This document shows, piece after piece, positions 44,477 through 51,574 of a stretch of DNA of 56,322 nucleotides (its first letter is position 1; every line of letters starts with the position of its first letter). The translations under genes were made by a program, and so were the position numbers. The stretch covers positions 1 through 56,322 of the forward strand of contig JAGHTZ010000027.1 in assembly GCA_018065065.1 (NCBI GenBank). The letters are read 5' to 3'. Origin of the DNA: Candidatus Equadaptatus faecalis. GTDB lineage: Bacteria > Synergistota > Synergistia > Synergistales > Synergistaceae. The notes under the pieces are model-generated. The model saw only the letters and a list, made by a program, of their open reading frames with translations, had not been told where the DNA came from and ran no database searches.

Positions 44477-44482
44477 TATAAT
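44454..44482 (+). promoter_or_regulatory. Promoter of the AAA/DUF4143 gene
   Basis: TTGTAC (44454-44459) and TATAAT (44477-44482) with a 17-base spacer, 25 bases before the start codon. Confidence 0.75.
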
Positions 44483-44507
44483 TGGCAATGTCAGGAAGGT
44501 GAATGAG

Positions 44508-45890
44508 ATGGAAAGAACAGCTGCCCGTACGCTTGAAAAATGGCTCGCTTGCGGCAACCGGAAACCGATGATAGTCTGGGGGGCACGGCAGGTTGGCAAA
44601 ACATATCTTGTCAGAAACCTCTTTGCCGAAAAACATTTCAAAGACAGCTGCATATACGTTGATTTCAAAAAAGAAACGGACATAAGAAATTATATCCTTG
44701 AAGCTGATATAGTCGATGCGGCGAAAATAACAGAATTTCTTTCCTATCGCTTCAACAGAAAAATTGACAGAAACACGCTTCTGATATTCGATGAAATACA
44801 AGAGTGCCTGCCCGCAATTACAGCCCTGAAATATTTCCGGCAGGATATGCCCGAACAGCCCGTCATAGCAACGGGGTCAATGGTAAGAATAAAACTGAAA
44901 CGGGAACAGGCAGCCGCTAACAGGCGTCATGCGGAATCATATTTTTTCCCTGTCGGCGCAATCAGCCAGCTCACAATTCACCCGATGACCTTTGAAGAAT
45001 ATCTGTTAAATTCAAACGAAATGCTTCTTGACGCTCTCTCCGCCGCATGGAATGAACAGAGACCGCTTGAAGACTGGCAGCACGCTATGGCAATGGAAGC
45101 CCTCTATAAATATCTTTTAATCGGGGGAATGCCTGAAGCCTTAAATATATATCTAACCGCACATTCGGGGGCTGAGGCAAGAGAAACGCTTGTGACACTT
45201 TACGACAACTATCTGAACGACATGAATTTATATCAGGCAAGCAGAGATTCCGTCGTACGGGCAAAAGCAGTGTACAAAAACATATACACGCAGCTGAACA
45301 AAGAACAAAAAAATTTCAGAAGCTCACTCGTTGACAAATCGCTCAGAAGCCGCGACCTCAAAACACCCATCGACTGGCTCGAAGAAGCAAAACTTATATA
45401 TAAATCGCAGCAGCTGAACGAACATGTCACAATTCCGCTGACAGACAACGGACACCCTGATTTCAGACTGTATATGGCAGATACCGGAATGTTCGCGTAT
45501 CAAAGCGGAATCAACATGGCGACTTTTATTGACCCGAACGCAGTCAACACACTTTCAGGGATATTCTTTGAAAACTTCGCCGCGGCGGAACTGACCTCAG
45601 CCGGAATACCGCTGTTTTACTGGAAAGGCAAAAACAGCGCTGAATTTGAATTTGTCACGGTAAGCAGCAGCAATGTCATTCCGATAGACGTAAAGAAAAA
45701 ACACGGCACCCTGAAATCCCTTGAGAAATTCCGCGAACATAACAGCTGTAAACTTGCAGTCAAAATTTCTGCCAACAAATATGGGTACAGCCCCGAACAA
45801 AAACTGCTTACAGTACCGCTGTATCAAACCTTCCTGCTTGCAGACAGCATCAAAAACAACACCCTTGTCGAACATAGCAGAATTTCGTGA
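44508..45890 (+). CDS. AAA ATPase with DUF4143 domain
   Basis: A 460-residue ATPase of the COG1373 family: N-terminal AAA-like domain with Walker A 'WGARQVGKTYLVR' (about 24-36) and Walker B 'LLIFDEIQEC' (about 98-107), then a C-terminal DUF4143 domain (about 215-370) that resembles a restriction-endonuclease fold and a PD-(D/E)xK-like 'AEFEFVTVSSSNVIPIDVKKKHG' stretch. Such genes are numerous in anaerobes with frequent transfer; their role is unknown, with defence or mobile-element functions proposed. I start at the ATG at 44508, since the upstream frame is made only of the 33-bp repeats. Confidence 0.88.
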   Translation: MERTAARTLEKWLACGNRKPMIVWGARQVGKTYLVRNLFAEKHFKDSCIYVDFKKETDIRNYILEADIVDAAKITEFLSYRFNRKIDRNTLLIFDEIQECLPAITALKYFRQDMPEQPVIATGSMVRIKLKREQAAANRRHAESYFFPVGAISQLTIHPMTFEEYLLNSNEMLLDALSAAWNEQRPLEDWQHAMAMEALYKYLLIGGMPEALNIYLTAHSGAEARETLVTLYDNYLNDMNLYQASRDSVVRAKAVYKNIYTQLNKEQKNFRSSLVDKSLRSRDLKTPIDWLEEAKLIYKSQQLNEHVTIPLTDNGHPDFRLYMADTGMFAYQSGINMATFIDPNAVNTLSGIFFENFAAAELTSAGIPLFYWKGKNSAEFEFVTVSSSNVIPIDVKKKHGTLKSLEKFREHNSCKLAVKISANKYGYSPEQKLLTVPLYQTFLLADSIKNNTLVEHSRIS

Positions 45891-45920
45891 CTGATCTGAA
45901 AACAAGTAGCCCGTAAAATG

Positions 45921-45947
45921 AACAATCTCCCCGCAGGGGGAGGTTGT
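45921..45947. repeat. Hairpin repeat, copy 2
   Basis: AACAATCTCCCC-GCA-GGGGGAGGTTGTT forms a 12-bp stem with one G-T pair. It is followed by TTATTACGCTCAACGTCAGGC, which is shared with copy 3 at 47399-47420. Also a plausible terminator of the ATPase gene. Confidence 0.7.
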
Positions 45948-45971
45948 TTTATTACGCTCAACGTCAGGCGC

Positions 45972-46076
45972 GGGCAAAATTTACAAGTCGTGTACTTATT
46001 AGTCGCGCACGGACGCGAACAGAATTTACGAGCCGTGTACTTGTCAGTCGCGCACGGGCGCGAACAGAATTTACAG
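45972..46076. repeat. 45-bp tandem repeat, 2.3 copies
   Basis: Units begin at about 45976, 46021 and 46066 with consensus 'AGAATTTACRAGYCGTGTAC' followed by 'TTRTYAGTCGCGCACGG' and 'RCGCGAAC'. Each unit can form a stem CCGTG / CACGG. A further single copy lies at 49447-49495. No protein frame fits. Confidence 0.75.
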
Positions 46077-46201
46077 TATTATCGTAGCAAATATTTTCCA
46101 CGTGTCAACATTCGTGTCTGCCGCTGCTTATAACTGCGGAAAGACCGTTCATACATGTAATTTCAGCCATCGCGAATTTTTTCTTTCATTTACTCCTCAA
46201 A

Positions 46202-46546
46202 CTATAAATCCTCAGGTTCTGCTGCTCTGTGCTCAATGCGTTTTCCCTGCAACATCAAAAGAAACTTATCATAATAGGCGCAAATCTGCTCCTTACTGCA
46301 ATTCAAAACGTGTCTGTCCGCATAATCATTAAGCACCTCGCAGCAAATTTCAAGCTCAGGCACGACACGGGCATTTTTAGGGTCAGACATTGAAAGCCGC
46401 GTGTACTCCACCGCTTTATCAACAAAAGCCCTTTTCCTCTGCGCGTCATTATCAAATCGCACAGCGCGCCTCACCTCATTGCCGATATTCACCATCTGTT
46501 CAACAAGAGACAGACTAAACCAGCGTTCGGCTAAAACTGAATCCAT
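46202..46546 (-). CDS. Hypothetical helical protein, third gene of the RelB/DUF5674 cluster
   Basis: A 114-residue, charged, probably all-helical protein without a signal or membrane segment. I do not recognise the family. ATG at 46546 has GAGGTGA upstream and lies inside the end of the DUF5674 gene, so the two are translated together. Third gene of a small cluster led by a RelB-type antitoxin. Confidence 0.6.
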   Translation of the reverse strand: MDSVLAERWFSLSLVEQMVNIGNEVRRAVRFDNDAQRKRAFVDKAVEYTRLSMSDPKNARVVPELEICCEVLNDYADRHVLNCSKEQICAYYDKFLLMLQGKRIEHRAAEPEDL

Positions 46547-46887
46547 CTGCAAATCACCTCTGTTGCTCTCGCCTCAATTTCGGGATCCAAAACATTCAAC
46601 CCTCCGCGAAGAAAACCATGCAACTGATTGTTATGTATATTTATAAAAGAATCATACTCTAAAATATCTTCAAGCATACTCTTACCGAACCAAAGATTAA
46701 AACCCCATAAGTCAATTTCACGCGAGCCATTCTGTATTTTTAAGTAATCTGCCAACTGATAATGCATATCTGCGTCCAACGCAACAAGCCCCTTATCAAT
46801 ATCAACGACACCTTTGACAAATCCGTTAGGAAAATCGTTCAGCTGTTCTATCTCCTGCATAGTCATAACCTTAGTTAAAATAATCAT
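46531..46887 (-). CDS. DUF5674 family protein
   Basis: A 118-residue protein matching DUF5674: start 'MIILTKVMTMQEIEQL', then 'FVKGVVDIDKGLVALDADMHYQLADYL', 'GSREIDLWGFNLW' and 'SFINIHNNQ'. The function of this family is unknown. It begins 11 bases after the RelB-type antitoxin gene, at the place where a RelE/YafQ toxin is normally found, so a toxin role can be considered. GAGGTG lies before the ATG. Confidence 0.8.
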   Translation of the reverse strand: MIILTKVMTMQEIEQLNDFPNGFVKGVVDIDKGLVALDADMHYQLADYLKIQNGSREIDLWGFNLWFGKSMLEDILEYDSFINIHNNQLHGFLRGGLNVLDPEIEARATEVICRWIQF

Positions 46888-46898
46888 ATTTGCTCACC

Positions 46899-47252
46899 TC
46901 ATATATCGGCTTTGTCAATATCGTATTTTAACTCTGCACAGCGCCGCGCGGAGCCGCTGTTCCCCAGTTCCCTGAAAAATTCGCCGGCAGGGCGTACACG
47001 ACCGGACTGCATATCCGAATAACCCTTTTGCAGTTCCGCGTCAAGTTCTTCAACGTCCATACTGCTTATGTCAGGCACGTTTGACACCGGAAGTTTTACG
47101 TCAAAAGGCAGTCCCCTGCGCAAAACAATTTGCTTGTAGAACATATTCACGGCGCTTGACGCGGAAACGCCGAGAGAAGACAATATCGCCTCCGCCTGTT
47201 CCTTAACCTGAGGCTCTATTCTTGCATACAAATTCGCAGATTTGGCAGCCAT
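46899..47252 (-). CDS. RelB/DinJ-family antitoxin
   Basis: A 117-residue antitoxin. The N-terminal ribbon-helix-helix is typical: 'NLYARIEPQVKEQAEAILSSLGVSASSAVNMFYKQIVLRRGLPFDVKLP' layout over residues 6-55. The C-terminal part is an acidic toxin-binding tail. ATG at 47252 has GGAGG nine bases upstream. No RelE/YafQ/HigB-like toxin is encoded next to it; a DUF5674 gene follows. Confidence 0.88.
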   Translation of the reverse strand: MAAKSANLYARIEPQVKEQAEAILSSLGVSASSAVNMFYKQIVLRRGLPFDVKLPVSNVPDISSMDVEELDAELQKGYSDMQSGRVRPAGEFFRELGNSGSARRCAELKYDIDKADI

Positions 47253-47373
47253 ATTTTTACCTCCGTCCTTGTACAACACGCCAATATTTTACAACATAGT
47301 ACACACAAACGCAACACAAACACCCTACAATCGCAAAAAATCCGAACAGTATTGTACAACTAAACAAAAAATA

Positions 47374-47393
47374 TTCCCCGCGCAGGCGGGGAG
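47374..47393. repeat. Hairpin repeat, copy 3
   Basis: TCCCCGC-GCAG-GCGGGGA followed by GATTGCTTATTTACGCTCAACCTCAGGC; it touches the premature end of the hsdR remnant and shares flanking bases with copy 2. Confidence 0.7.
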
Positions 47394-47398
47394 ATTGC

Positions 47399-47503
47399 TT
47401 ATTTACGCTCAACCTCAGGCACGTACACGTGCCTGTAATCAAGATTTTCAAACAGCTCAATCAAAGAACTCTCATAAGCCGCCTCGTCAAAATACGAAAC
47501 CAT
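47399..47503 (-). pseudogene. hsdR: hsdR 5' remnant (type I restriction subunit), 34 codons
   Basis: With GGGGTGAGG in front of its ATG, this frame encodes 'MVSYFDEAAYESSLIELF' and then 'ENLDYRHVYVPEVER', which is how many type I restriction R subunits begin ('YFDE..YE..LIELF...GY.HVYGPDVER'). It stops after 34 codons, where the hairpin repeat begins; the other roughly 900 residues are missing. No hsdM or hsdS is in the window. It lies 40 bases downstream of the Fic-fusion gene in the same direction. Confidence 0.65.
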
Positions 47504-47543
47504 AACGCCTCACCCCAATTACCCATAACTATTATGCAATATA

Positions 47544-48908
47544 TTACAGCATTTTCAGTTCAACGTGAGACCGCAAAATTGCTTTGAAAATAACCTCGTA
47601 CAGCGGTTCATAATTCTGCGTTTTATCCGCCGCGGCAAGCGCCTCAATATACTCGTCTTTATCCTCAGTCCTGATATACAAGGGCGTAATGCTCGACCGT
47701 ACCAGCTGCATATTCATAAAAGCTCTTGCTGTTCTTCCGTTGCCGTCCGCAAAAGGATGAATAACGGTAAGGCGGTGATGTATGCGGCATATTTCCTGTA
47801 TATATTTGCTGAGCGGCTTGCTGAAACGCTGCTCAAAACTTCTTTTCACCTCTGTATCGAGTGCAGCAAGCTCATTCGCTATGTCGTTATGGTCTACTGT
47901 TTCAAATTTTGCTCCAATAACAAGAGTATTATTTTTCCTCGTTGAACCGCCAAACTCAGGATGCGGATAATACGCGAAAAGCTTTTGATTCAGCGACATT
48001 GTCTCAAAAACAGACAGTTTATCTTTATGTTCTTCGGTAAAAATATGTTGGTAAATATCATAATGGCCGGCGGCGGACATATACGCGTCGCTGCCGGTAT
48101 CAGAACAATAACAGCTGTTCTGTTTCTTAAGTCTCAAATCAGTAACTATCTCGCTTATCTGCTCTATATCAACGTCCAGACCTTCAATTCTGCTGTCGTT
48201 ATAAATATAATTATTTTGGAAAACAAACCTTGCGCGGTCATTGCCGTCTGTGGCAAGCTGCTTAAAATAACAGTCAAACAACCCTGCATACAGCTTAGCG
48301 TAAGACAAATGTTTTGCCCTGCGTTTTTTCTCCGGCGCATATTTGGCAATGCTTTTTCTAAGTTCAGAAGGTTCCGTATTTACGCTTATTGCGTGTATTA
48401 CATACGCAATTCTGAACAGGCAGGCTTGAAAACTTACACCAAAATAATCCGCTATTTCAAGAACGTCGTCAAAACTGATATAACCGCCGGCATTTTTGCG
48501 TTTATTAACCTGGTGCTTCAAATCTGCATACGGCATAAGCACAGCCGAAGCAAAGGACTCCGCAAACTTCTCGGTTGCAGACTGAGGAGACATAGGGCAT
48601 ACAACGCTCTTGCCTGTATCTCGAAAATGGTGGCACAATTCATGTACAGCAGTATAGCGCTGGCGCGTTATGGGACGATTGGCGTTAATCCCGACTACAG
48701 GCACATCATCACCGTCAGCAGCCGGTACATACACCCCTTCAAGTTTATGAAAATTTGAAATTGAAAAAATAATTCCCTCGTCCTTAAGCATTTGAAAAGG
48801 ATTAAGAGGGAAAACAATTTTGGAATTGCCAAAATATGCTTTTAAGAACGCCTGCGCCATCTTTTCGGCGCTCTCAAACTTACTCGCCTGCTCTCTGAAA
48901 CTATTCAT
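47544..48908 (-). CDS. ImmA/IrrE metallopeptidase - Fic domain fusion protein
   Basis: A 454-residue two-domain protein. Residues about 20-160 form an ImmA/IrrE (COG2856) zinc peptidase with the active site 'AVHELCHHF' (HExxH, about 88) and a downstream Glu in 'EKFAESFASAVLMP'. Residues about 210-450 hold a Fic domain: 'NDSRIEGLDVD' resembles the inhibitory helix with its Glu, and the catalytic loop 'IHPFADGNGRTARAFMNMQL' (HPFxxGNGRxxR, about 389) is complete. ImmA proteases cleave phage-type repressors; Fic proteins transfer AMP to protein side chains. The start overlaps the XRE gene by eight bases. This pairing suggests a sensor-effector toxin or an element-control switch. Confidence 0.9.
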   Translation of the reverse strand: MNSFREQASKFESAEKMAQAFLKAYFGNSKIVFPLNPFQMLKDEGIIFSISNFHKLEGVYVPAADGDDVPVVGINANRPITRQRYTAVHELCHHFRDTGKSVVCPMSPQSATEKFAESFASAVLMPYADLKHQVNKRKNAGGYISFDDVLEIADYFGVSFQACLFRIAYVIHAISVNTEPSELRKSIAKYAPEKKRRAKHLSYAKLYAGLFDCYFKQLATDGNDRARFVFQNNYIYNDSRIEGLDVDIEQISEIVTDLRLKKQNSCYCSDTGSDAYMSAAGHYDIYQHIFTEEHKDKLSVFETMSLNQKLFAYYPHPEFGGSTRKNNTLVIGAKFETVDHNDIANELAALDTEVKRSFEQRFSKPLSKYIQEICRIHHRLTVIHPFADGNGRTARAFMNMQLVRSSITPLYIRTEDKDEYIEALAAADKTQNYEPLYEVIFKAILRSHVELKML

Positions 48909-49224
48909 GCGCCGCTTTTGCTTTCATCTGCTCTTTGAAACGTATTAAATTCATAATTTCTGCTTGGTCATTCTCATCAAGCTTTTCAAAACTGCGGGCA
49001 AAAAATGCTACGGACTCGTCTGTTTTCACTCCCGAAAGCAGAAAATCCGACGACACGCCGAACAGCTCGCACAGTTTTGCAAGTTCATCGGCAGACAGCT
49101 TCCGGTTGCCGTTTTCCAGTTGTGAAAACGACGCCCTGTTAATGCCAAGAAAATTTGCGACGTACTCCTGAGACAAATGCAGCTGACTGCGAAATTGTTT
49201 AATTCTCTCGTTAATAGTGCTCAT
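48901..49224 (-). CDS. XRE-family HTH regulator, partner of the ImmA-Fic fusion
   Basis: A 107-residue protein with an HTH_3 domain at residues 5-60 ('FRSQLHLSQEYVANFLGINRASFSQLENGNRKLSADELAKLCELFG') and a helical tail rich in Asp/Glu/Lys. GGAGGAAG precedes the ATG at 49224. It overlaps the fusion gene by eight bases, the ImmR-ImmA arrangement: the protease would cut this repressor and release the promoter. Two operator-like sites cover the promoter upstream, consistent with autoregulation. Confidence 0.88.
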   Translation of the reverse strand: MSTINERIKQFRSQLHLSQEYVANFLGINRASFSQLENGNRKLSADELAKLCELFGVSSDFLLSGVKTDESVAFFARSFEKLDENDQAEIMNLIRFKEQMKAKAAHE

Positions 49225-49318
49225 TTCTCTTCCTCCCAACAAAAAATTGCAGCCTGAACACCTGCGGTAAAGGGTTGTACTGCACAAAGATTTAAGTCTG
49301 TTTTATTAAAGCGGAAAT

Positions 49319-49371
49319 ATTATACTCCTGTTTGTTAGAAAATACAACATATATTTTAGAAAATCTAACAA
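49319..49371 (-). promoter_or_regulatory. Promoter and operators of the XRE / ImmA-Fic operon
   Basis: Reading leftwards, TTGTAT (49342-49347) and TATAAT (49319-49324) are 17 bases apart. Over and upstream of the -35 box lie a perfect inverted repeat TTGTTAG (49332-49338) / CTAACAA (49365-49371) and two direct copies of TTAGAAAAT at 49335 and 49356, 21 bases or two helical turns apart. This is a typical repressor-site layout. Confidence 0.75.
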
Positions 49372-49446
49372 TTTCAACAGCGTCATCCGTCGCAAAATCT
49401 CAAAAATCAGCATTTGCAATACATAAATCGTATTTCAACTCTGCAA

Positions 49447-49500
49447 TTTACAAGCCGTGTACTTATCAGCCGCGCACAGGCACGGGCAGAATTTTTTACG
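49447..49500. repeat. Single dispersed copy of the 45-bp repeat
   Basis: 'AATTTACAAGCCGTGTACTT' with 'ATCAGCCGCGCACAGGCACGG' and GCAGAATTT matches the tandem units at 45972-46076, 3.4 kb away. It lies between the XRE operators and the exported-protein gene. Confidence 0.7.
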
Positions 49501-49511
49501 CGATAGAAGAA

Positions 49512-49538
49512 AACAGGAGAGCGTCTCGCTCTCCTGTT
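49512..49538 (-). terminator. Terminator of the exported-protein gene
   Basis: AACAGGAGAGCG / CGCTCTCCTGTT with a three-base loop, followed on the minus strand by TTCTTCTAT, six bases after the stop codon. Confidence 0.8.
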
Positions 49539-49544
49539 ACGGCT

Positions 49545-49970
49545 CTATTCTAAACCAAGAACTTGTCTGCCACAGTGCCACATGTCCTCACCAACAGAAT
49601 CGGGCGGAAACATTTTCCATTCGTAGTATTCACCAAAAGAATGTACAACTGTGCCGTCTTCTGCGTAGTATGTTGTAGATATACTTCTGGATGCAGGTTC
49701 ATCAATTTTGTACTCCGAATATTCTACATAATAAACAGGAGTTTTGGAAGATTCCAAAATTTTTTTCCACTCAGCTTGTGCTTGCGGAGTGCACAGAACA
49801 CATTTTTTCCACATCCTGAACGTGTCGTCTGTCCGCCTAACTGAAGATATATCTACGGAGAAAATAGAGTTGTCGTTTCTGCCTGTTTCCACCCAGTTCG
49901 CCGCAAGTGCTGTTGAAACGCAGGTTATTGCAATGAGTGCCGCGAGTATGAATACGGTCAGCTTTTTCAT
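49545..49970 (-). CDS. Small exported protein, surface-adhesin-E-like
   Basis: A 141-residue secreted protein with a signal peptide ('LTVFILAALIAITCVSTALA', residues 4-23) and a mature part with 'WVETGRNDNSIFSVDISSVRRTDDTFRMW' layout that resembles the surface-adhesin protein E domain seen in many small exported proteins. AGGTGG lies nine bases before the ATG at 49970. Two cysteine positions (about 58 and 61, CVLC) could form a disulfide. Precise function unknown. Own terminator. Confidence 0.7.
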   Translation of the reverse strand: MKKLTVFILAALIAITCVSTALAANWVETGRNDNSIFSVDISSVRRTDDTFRMWKKCVLCTPQAQAEWKKILESSKTPVYYVEYSEYKIDEPASRSISTTYYAEDGTVVHSFGEYYEWKMFPPDSVGEDMWHCGRQVLGLE

Positions 49971-50040
49971 TCTGTCCACCACCTATTGTATGATAACAGT
50001 ATTATACAACAAAACACAAAAAATTTTTAATTCACACAAG

Positions 50041-50062
50041 CGGGGGACTGTTCAGTCCCCCG
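50041..50062 (-). terminator. Hairpin behind the small RHH-like gene
   Basis: CGGGGGACTG / CAGTCCCCCG with a two-base loop, 14 bases behind the stop codon. The following T-run is interrupted. Confidence 0.6.
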
Positions 50063-50075
50063 CCTGCCGCTTACG

Positions 50076-50243
50076 TCAGATGTTTTCCGAATTTACGCTG
50101 CCTTTTTCCCGTTCAACGTATTCGGTGATGAGCTGTTTTATGGCGCTTTTTGCGGTCGTGCCTTTGCAGCCTATCACTTTCCTGAATGACCTGTAAAGCC
50201 TTTCGGGAATTTCACTTCCCACATGAATTATTCTTCCTGACAT
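50076..50243 (-). CDS. 55-residue DNA-binding-like (ribbon-helix-helix) protein
   Basis: A very small gene with AGGAGGG before its ATG. The product begins 'MSGRIIHVGSEIPERLYR' and continues with 'SFRKVIGCKGTTAKSAIKQL' and 'ITEYVEREKG': one short strand, then two basic helices with an 'x-TTAKSAIKQLI' turn, which fits a ribbon-helix-helix fold of Arc/ParG type. It is the last gene of the sigma-factor transcription direction. A role in control or partition of the element is inferred from the fold only. Confidence 0.65.
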   Translation of the reverse strand: MSGRIIHVGSEIPERLYRSFRKVIGCKGTTAKSAIKQLITEYVEREKGSVNSENI

Positions 50244-50295
50244 TGTTTTTTCCCTCCTTTCAACAAACTTAGCAAGTTCTCCTCAATTAGCAGTT

Positions 50296-50342
50296 GGTAA
50301 TTTGTCATTGATAATTGATTTTTATTGTCATTGTTTTTATCC
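50296..50342. repeat. Degenerate GTCATTG repeats behind the sigma gene
   Basis: Two GTCATTG blocks (50304 and 50327), each with an A/T-rich tail TTTTTAT, plus related 'GTAATTTGTCATTGATAATT'. They resemble the 16-bp units at 52865-52960 and 54422-54469 but are less regular. Confidence 0.5.
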
Positions 50343-50346
50343 CTTC

Positions 50347-50982
50347 TTACATTCTTTCTTCCGCCATACGGAGCAGCCAGCCTTTAAGCGGGTTCAGTTT
50401 TTCCTGTATTCTTTCAAGACGCCTGACTACCGTCATGTGCGACACTTGCAGCCCCGCGGCAATCTGCCGTCTGCTTTTTCCCTCGTAGAGCGCGAAGACT
50501 ATGCTCATTTCTTCCGGCGTGAGCAGAAGCTCAACTTTTTCAAACATATCCGTTTCGCGCTCCGCCCATTCCACGCCGCGGTCTTCGCCGGCAAGCAGTT
50601 CAATTTCTTCCGTTATCGGCACCGATTCGCCGTACAGATTTTTCTTCTGTTTCCGCAGAATTTCGGCGTTGAAATTTATAATGCGTCTCATCCGCCGCTG
50701 CAGCCTGTTAAGGAAATATTTGTCTTTCCGCATTTTCGGCACGATACGGATAAGCGCTATGCGCCCTATCTGCACCAAGTCCTGCGTTTCCGCGCCCTGC
50801 CCCTCGTATTTAAGCGCAAGGCTTTTTATCAGGGGGTCAAATCTTTCAACCGCTTCTTCTGCTTCCTCTGCCGTCATTTCGCAGCCGTCTTCTTCCGGCT
50901 CGTTTTCAGGCGCGTATTCCGCGCTTGCAAAGAGCATTGCTTCGTTTTCTTCCGTTTCAATTTTCGTGTACGCCAATTCCAT
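50347..50982 (-). CDS. Sigma-70-family-like RNA polymerase sigma factor
   Basis: A 211-residue protein with an acidic N-terminal 45 residues, a region-2-like part ('DPLIKSLALKYEGQGAETQDLVQIGRIALIRIV', about 48-80, and 'YFLNRLQRRMRRIINF') and a C-terminal region-4-type HTH ('LTPEEMSIVFALYEGKSRRQIAAGLQVSHMTVVRRLERIQ', about 150-192). Such small sigma factors occur in phages and integrative elements. The neighbouring DUF2922/DUF1659 genes and the twin promoters at 51895-52046 are natural targets. ATG at 50982 has GGGAGGTAAAT in front. Confidence 0.8.
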   Translation of the reverse strand: MELAYTKIETEENEAMLFASAEYAPENEPEEDGCEMTAEEAEEAVERFDPLIKSLALKYEGQGAETQDLVQIGRIALIRIVPKMRKDKYFLNRLQRRMRRIINFNAEILRKQKKNLYGESVPITEEIELLAGEDRGVEWAERETDMFEKVELLLTPEEMSIVFALYEGKSRRQIAAGLQVSHMTVVRRLERIQEKLNPLKGWLLRMAEERM

Positions 50983-51141
50983 TATTTACCTCCCGCCTGC
51001 AGGCGGCTTTATTCATTCATTGCCAAATTTCGCTGTAAGCGAAAAACGGCAATCCCGCGCAAAATAGTTGTTCTGTGTCAGTTTTTCTCCGGCCGGAGAG
51101 TTTAACTTAGTCTGCCGTCTCTGTCCGCGGCTTTGGACTTG

Positions 51142-51372
51142 CTACATTTCAACGTCGGTGGTTACGGTCTCAATGACTTCCGCGCCGTTTGCGGAAGCGA
51201 TGCTTCCGGCTATCGGCTGCTGTGCCACAACTTCGTCCATCGCGGTTTTTACAAGCTGTGCGCCTGAGCCTTCTTTAAGTCCGTCTTTGACGTAGTTCAG
51301 GATTATGTTGTGATCCGTTCCGTCGCCTTTGAGAAATTTCATTTTGAGTTTTCTCGTAGTCGTTATTGCCAT
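51142..51372 (-). CDS. DUF2922 small protein
   Basis: A 76-residue protein typical of DUF2922: 'LKMKFLKGDGTDHNIILNYVKDGL', 'VKTAMDEVVAQQ' and the ending 'GAEVIETVTTDVEM'. The family is widespread in Firmicutes and relatives, usually beside DUF1659 genes; its function is unknown. ATG at 51372 follows AAGGAGGTGAAAAAT, identical to the ribosome site of the DUF1659 gene. A heptad repeat array lies in its leader. Confidence 0.85.
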   Translation of the reverse strand: MAITTTRKLKMKFLKGDGTDHNIILNYVKDGLKEGSGAQLVKTAMDEVVAQQPIAGSIASANGAEVIETVTTDVEM

Positions 51373-51407
51373 ATTTTTCACCTCCTTTGTCTGCTCGTTT
51401 CACTCGC

Positions 51408-51568
51408 GCTGTAAGCTGTAAGCTTTAAGCATTAAGCATTAGAACCTTATTGGCGCTCCGCACCGCTGCACGCTATACGCTATTGGCTATAGGCTTTTAA
51501 AACCTTTAAGGCTTTTTTTAGCTTTTAGCTTAATGCTTACCGCTTGCCGCTTGCAGCTTACAGCTTTC
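51408..51568. repeat. Heptanucleotide repeat array A
   Basis: Between the two DUF genes run 7-base units: on the left (GTAAGCT)(GTAAGCT)(TTAAGCA)(TTAAGCA), in the middle (TATACGC)(TATTGGC)(TATAGGC), and on the right, in inverted sense, (TTAGCTT)(TTAGCTT)(AATGCTT)(ACCGCTT)(GCCGCTT)(GCAGCTT)(ACAGCTT). The two outer arms are complementary and could pair. No frame is kept. Confidence 0.75.
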
Positions 51569-51574
51569 TCCGCG

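Noticed and set aside
44388-44507. N-terminal extension of the AAA ATPase
   Set aside because: The codons are just the 33-bp repeats and promoter; a good ribosome site precedes the ATG at 44508.
45597-45977. 126-codon minus-strand frame with 'PDVER'
   Set aside because: Antisense to the end of the AAA ATPase; the motif comes from the shared flank of the hairpin repeat, not from a gene.
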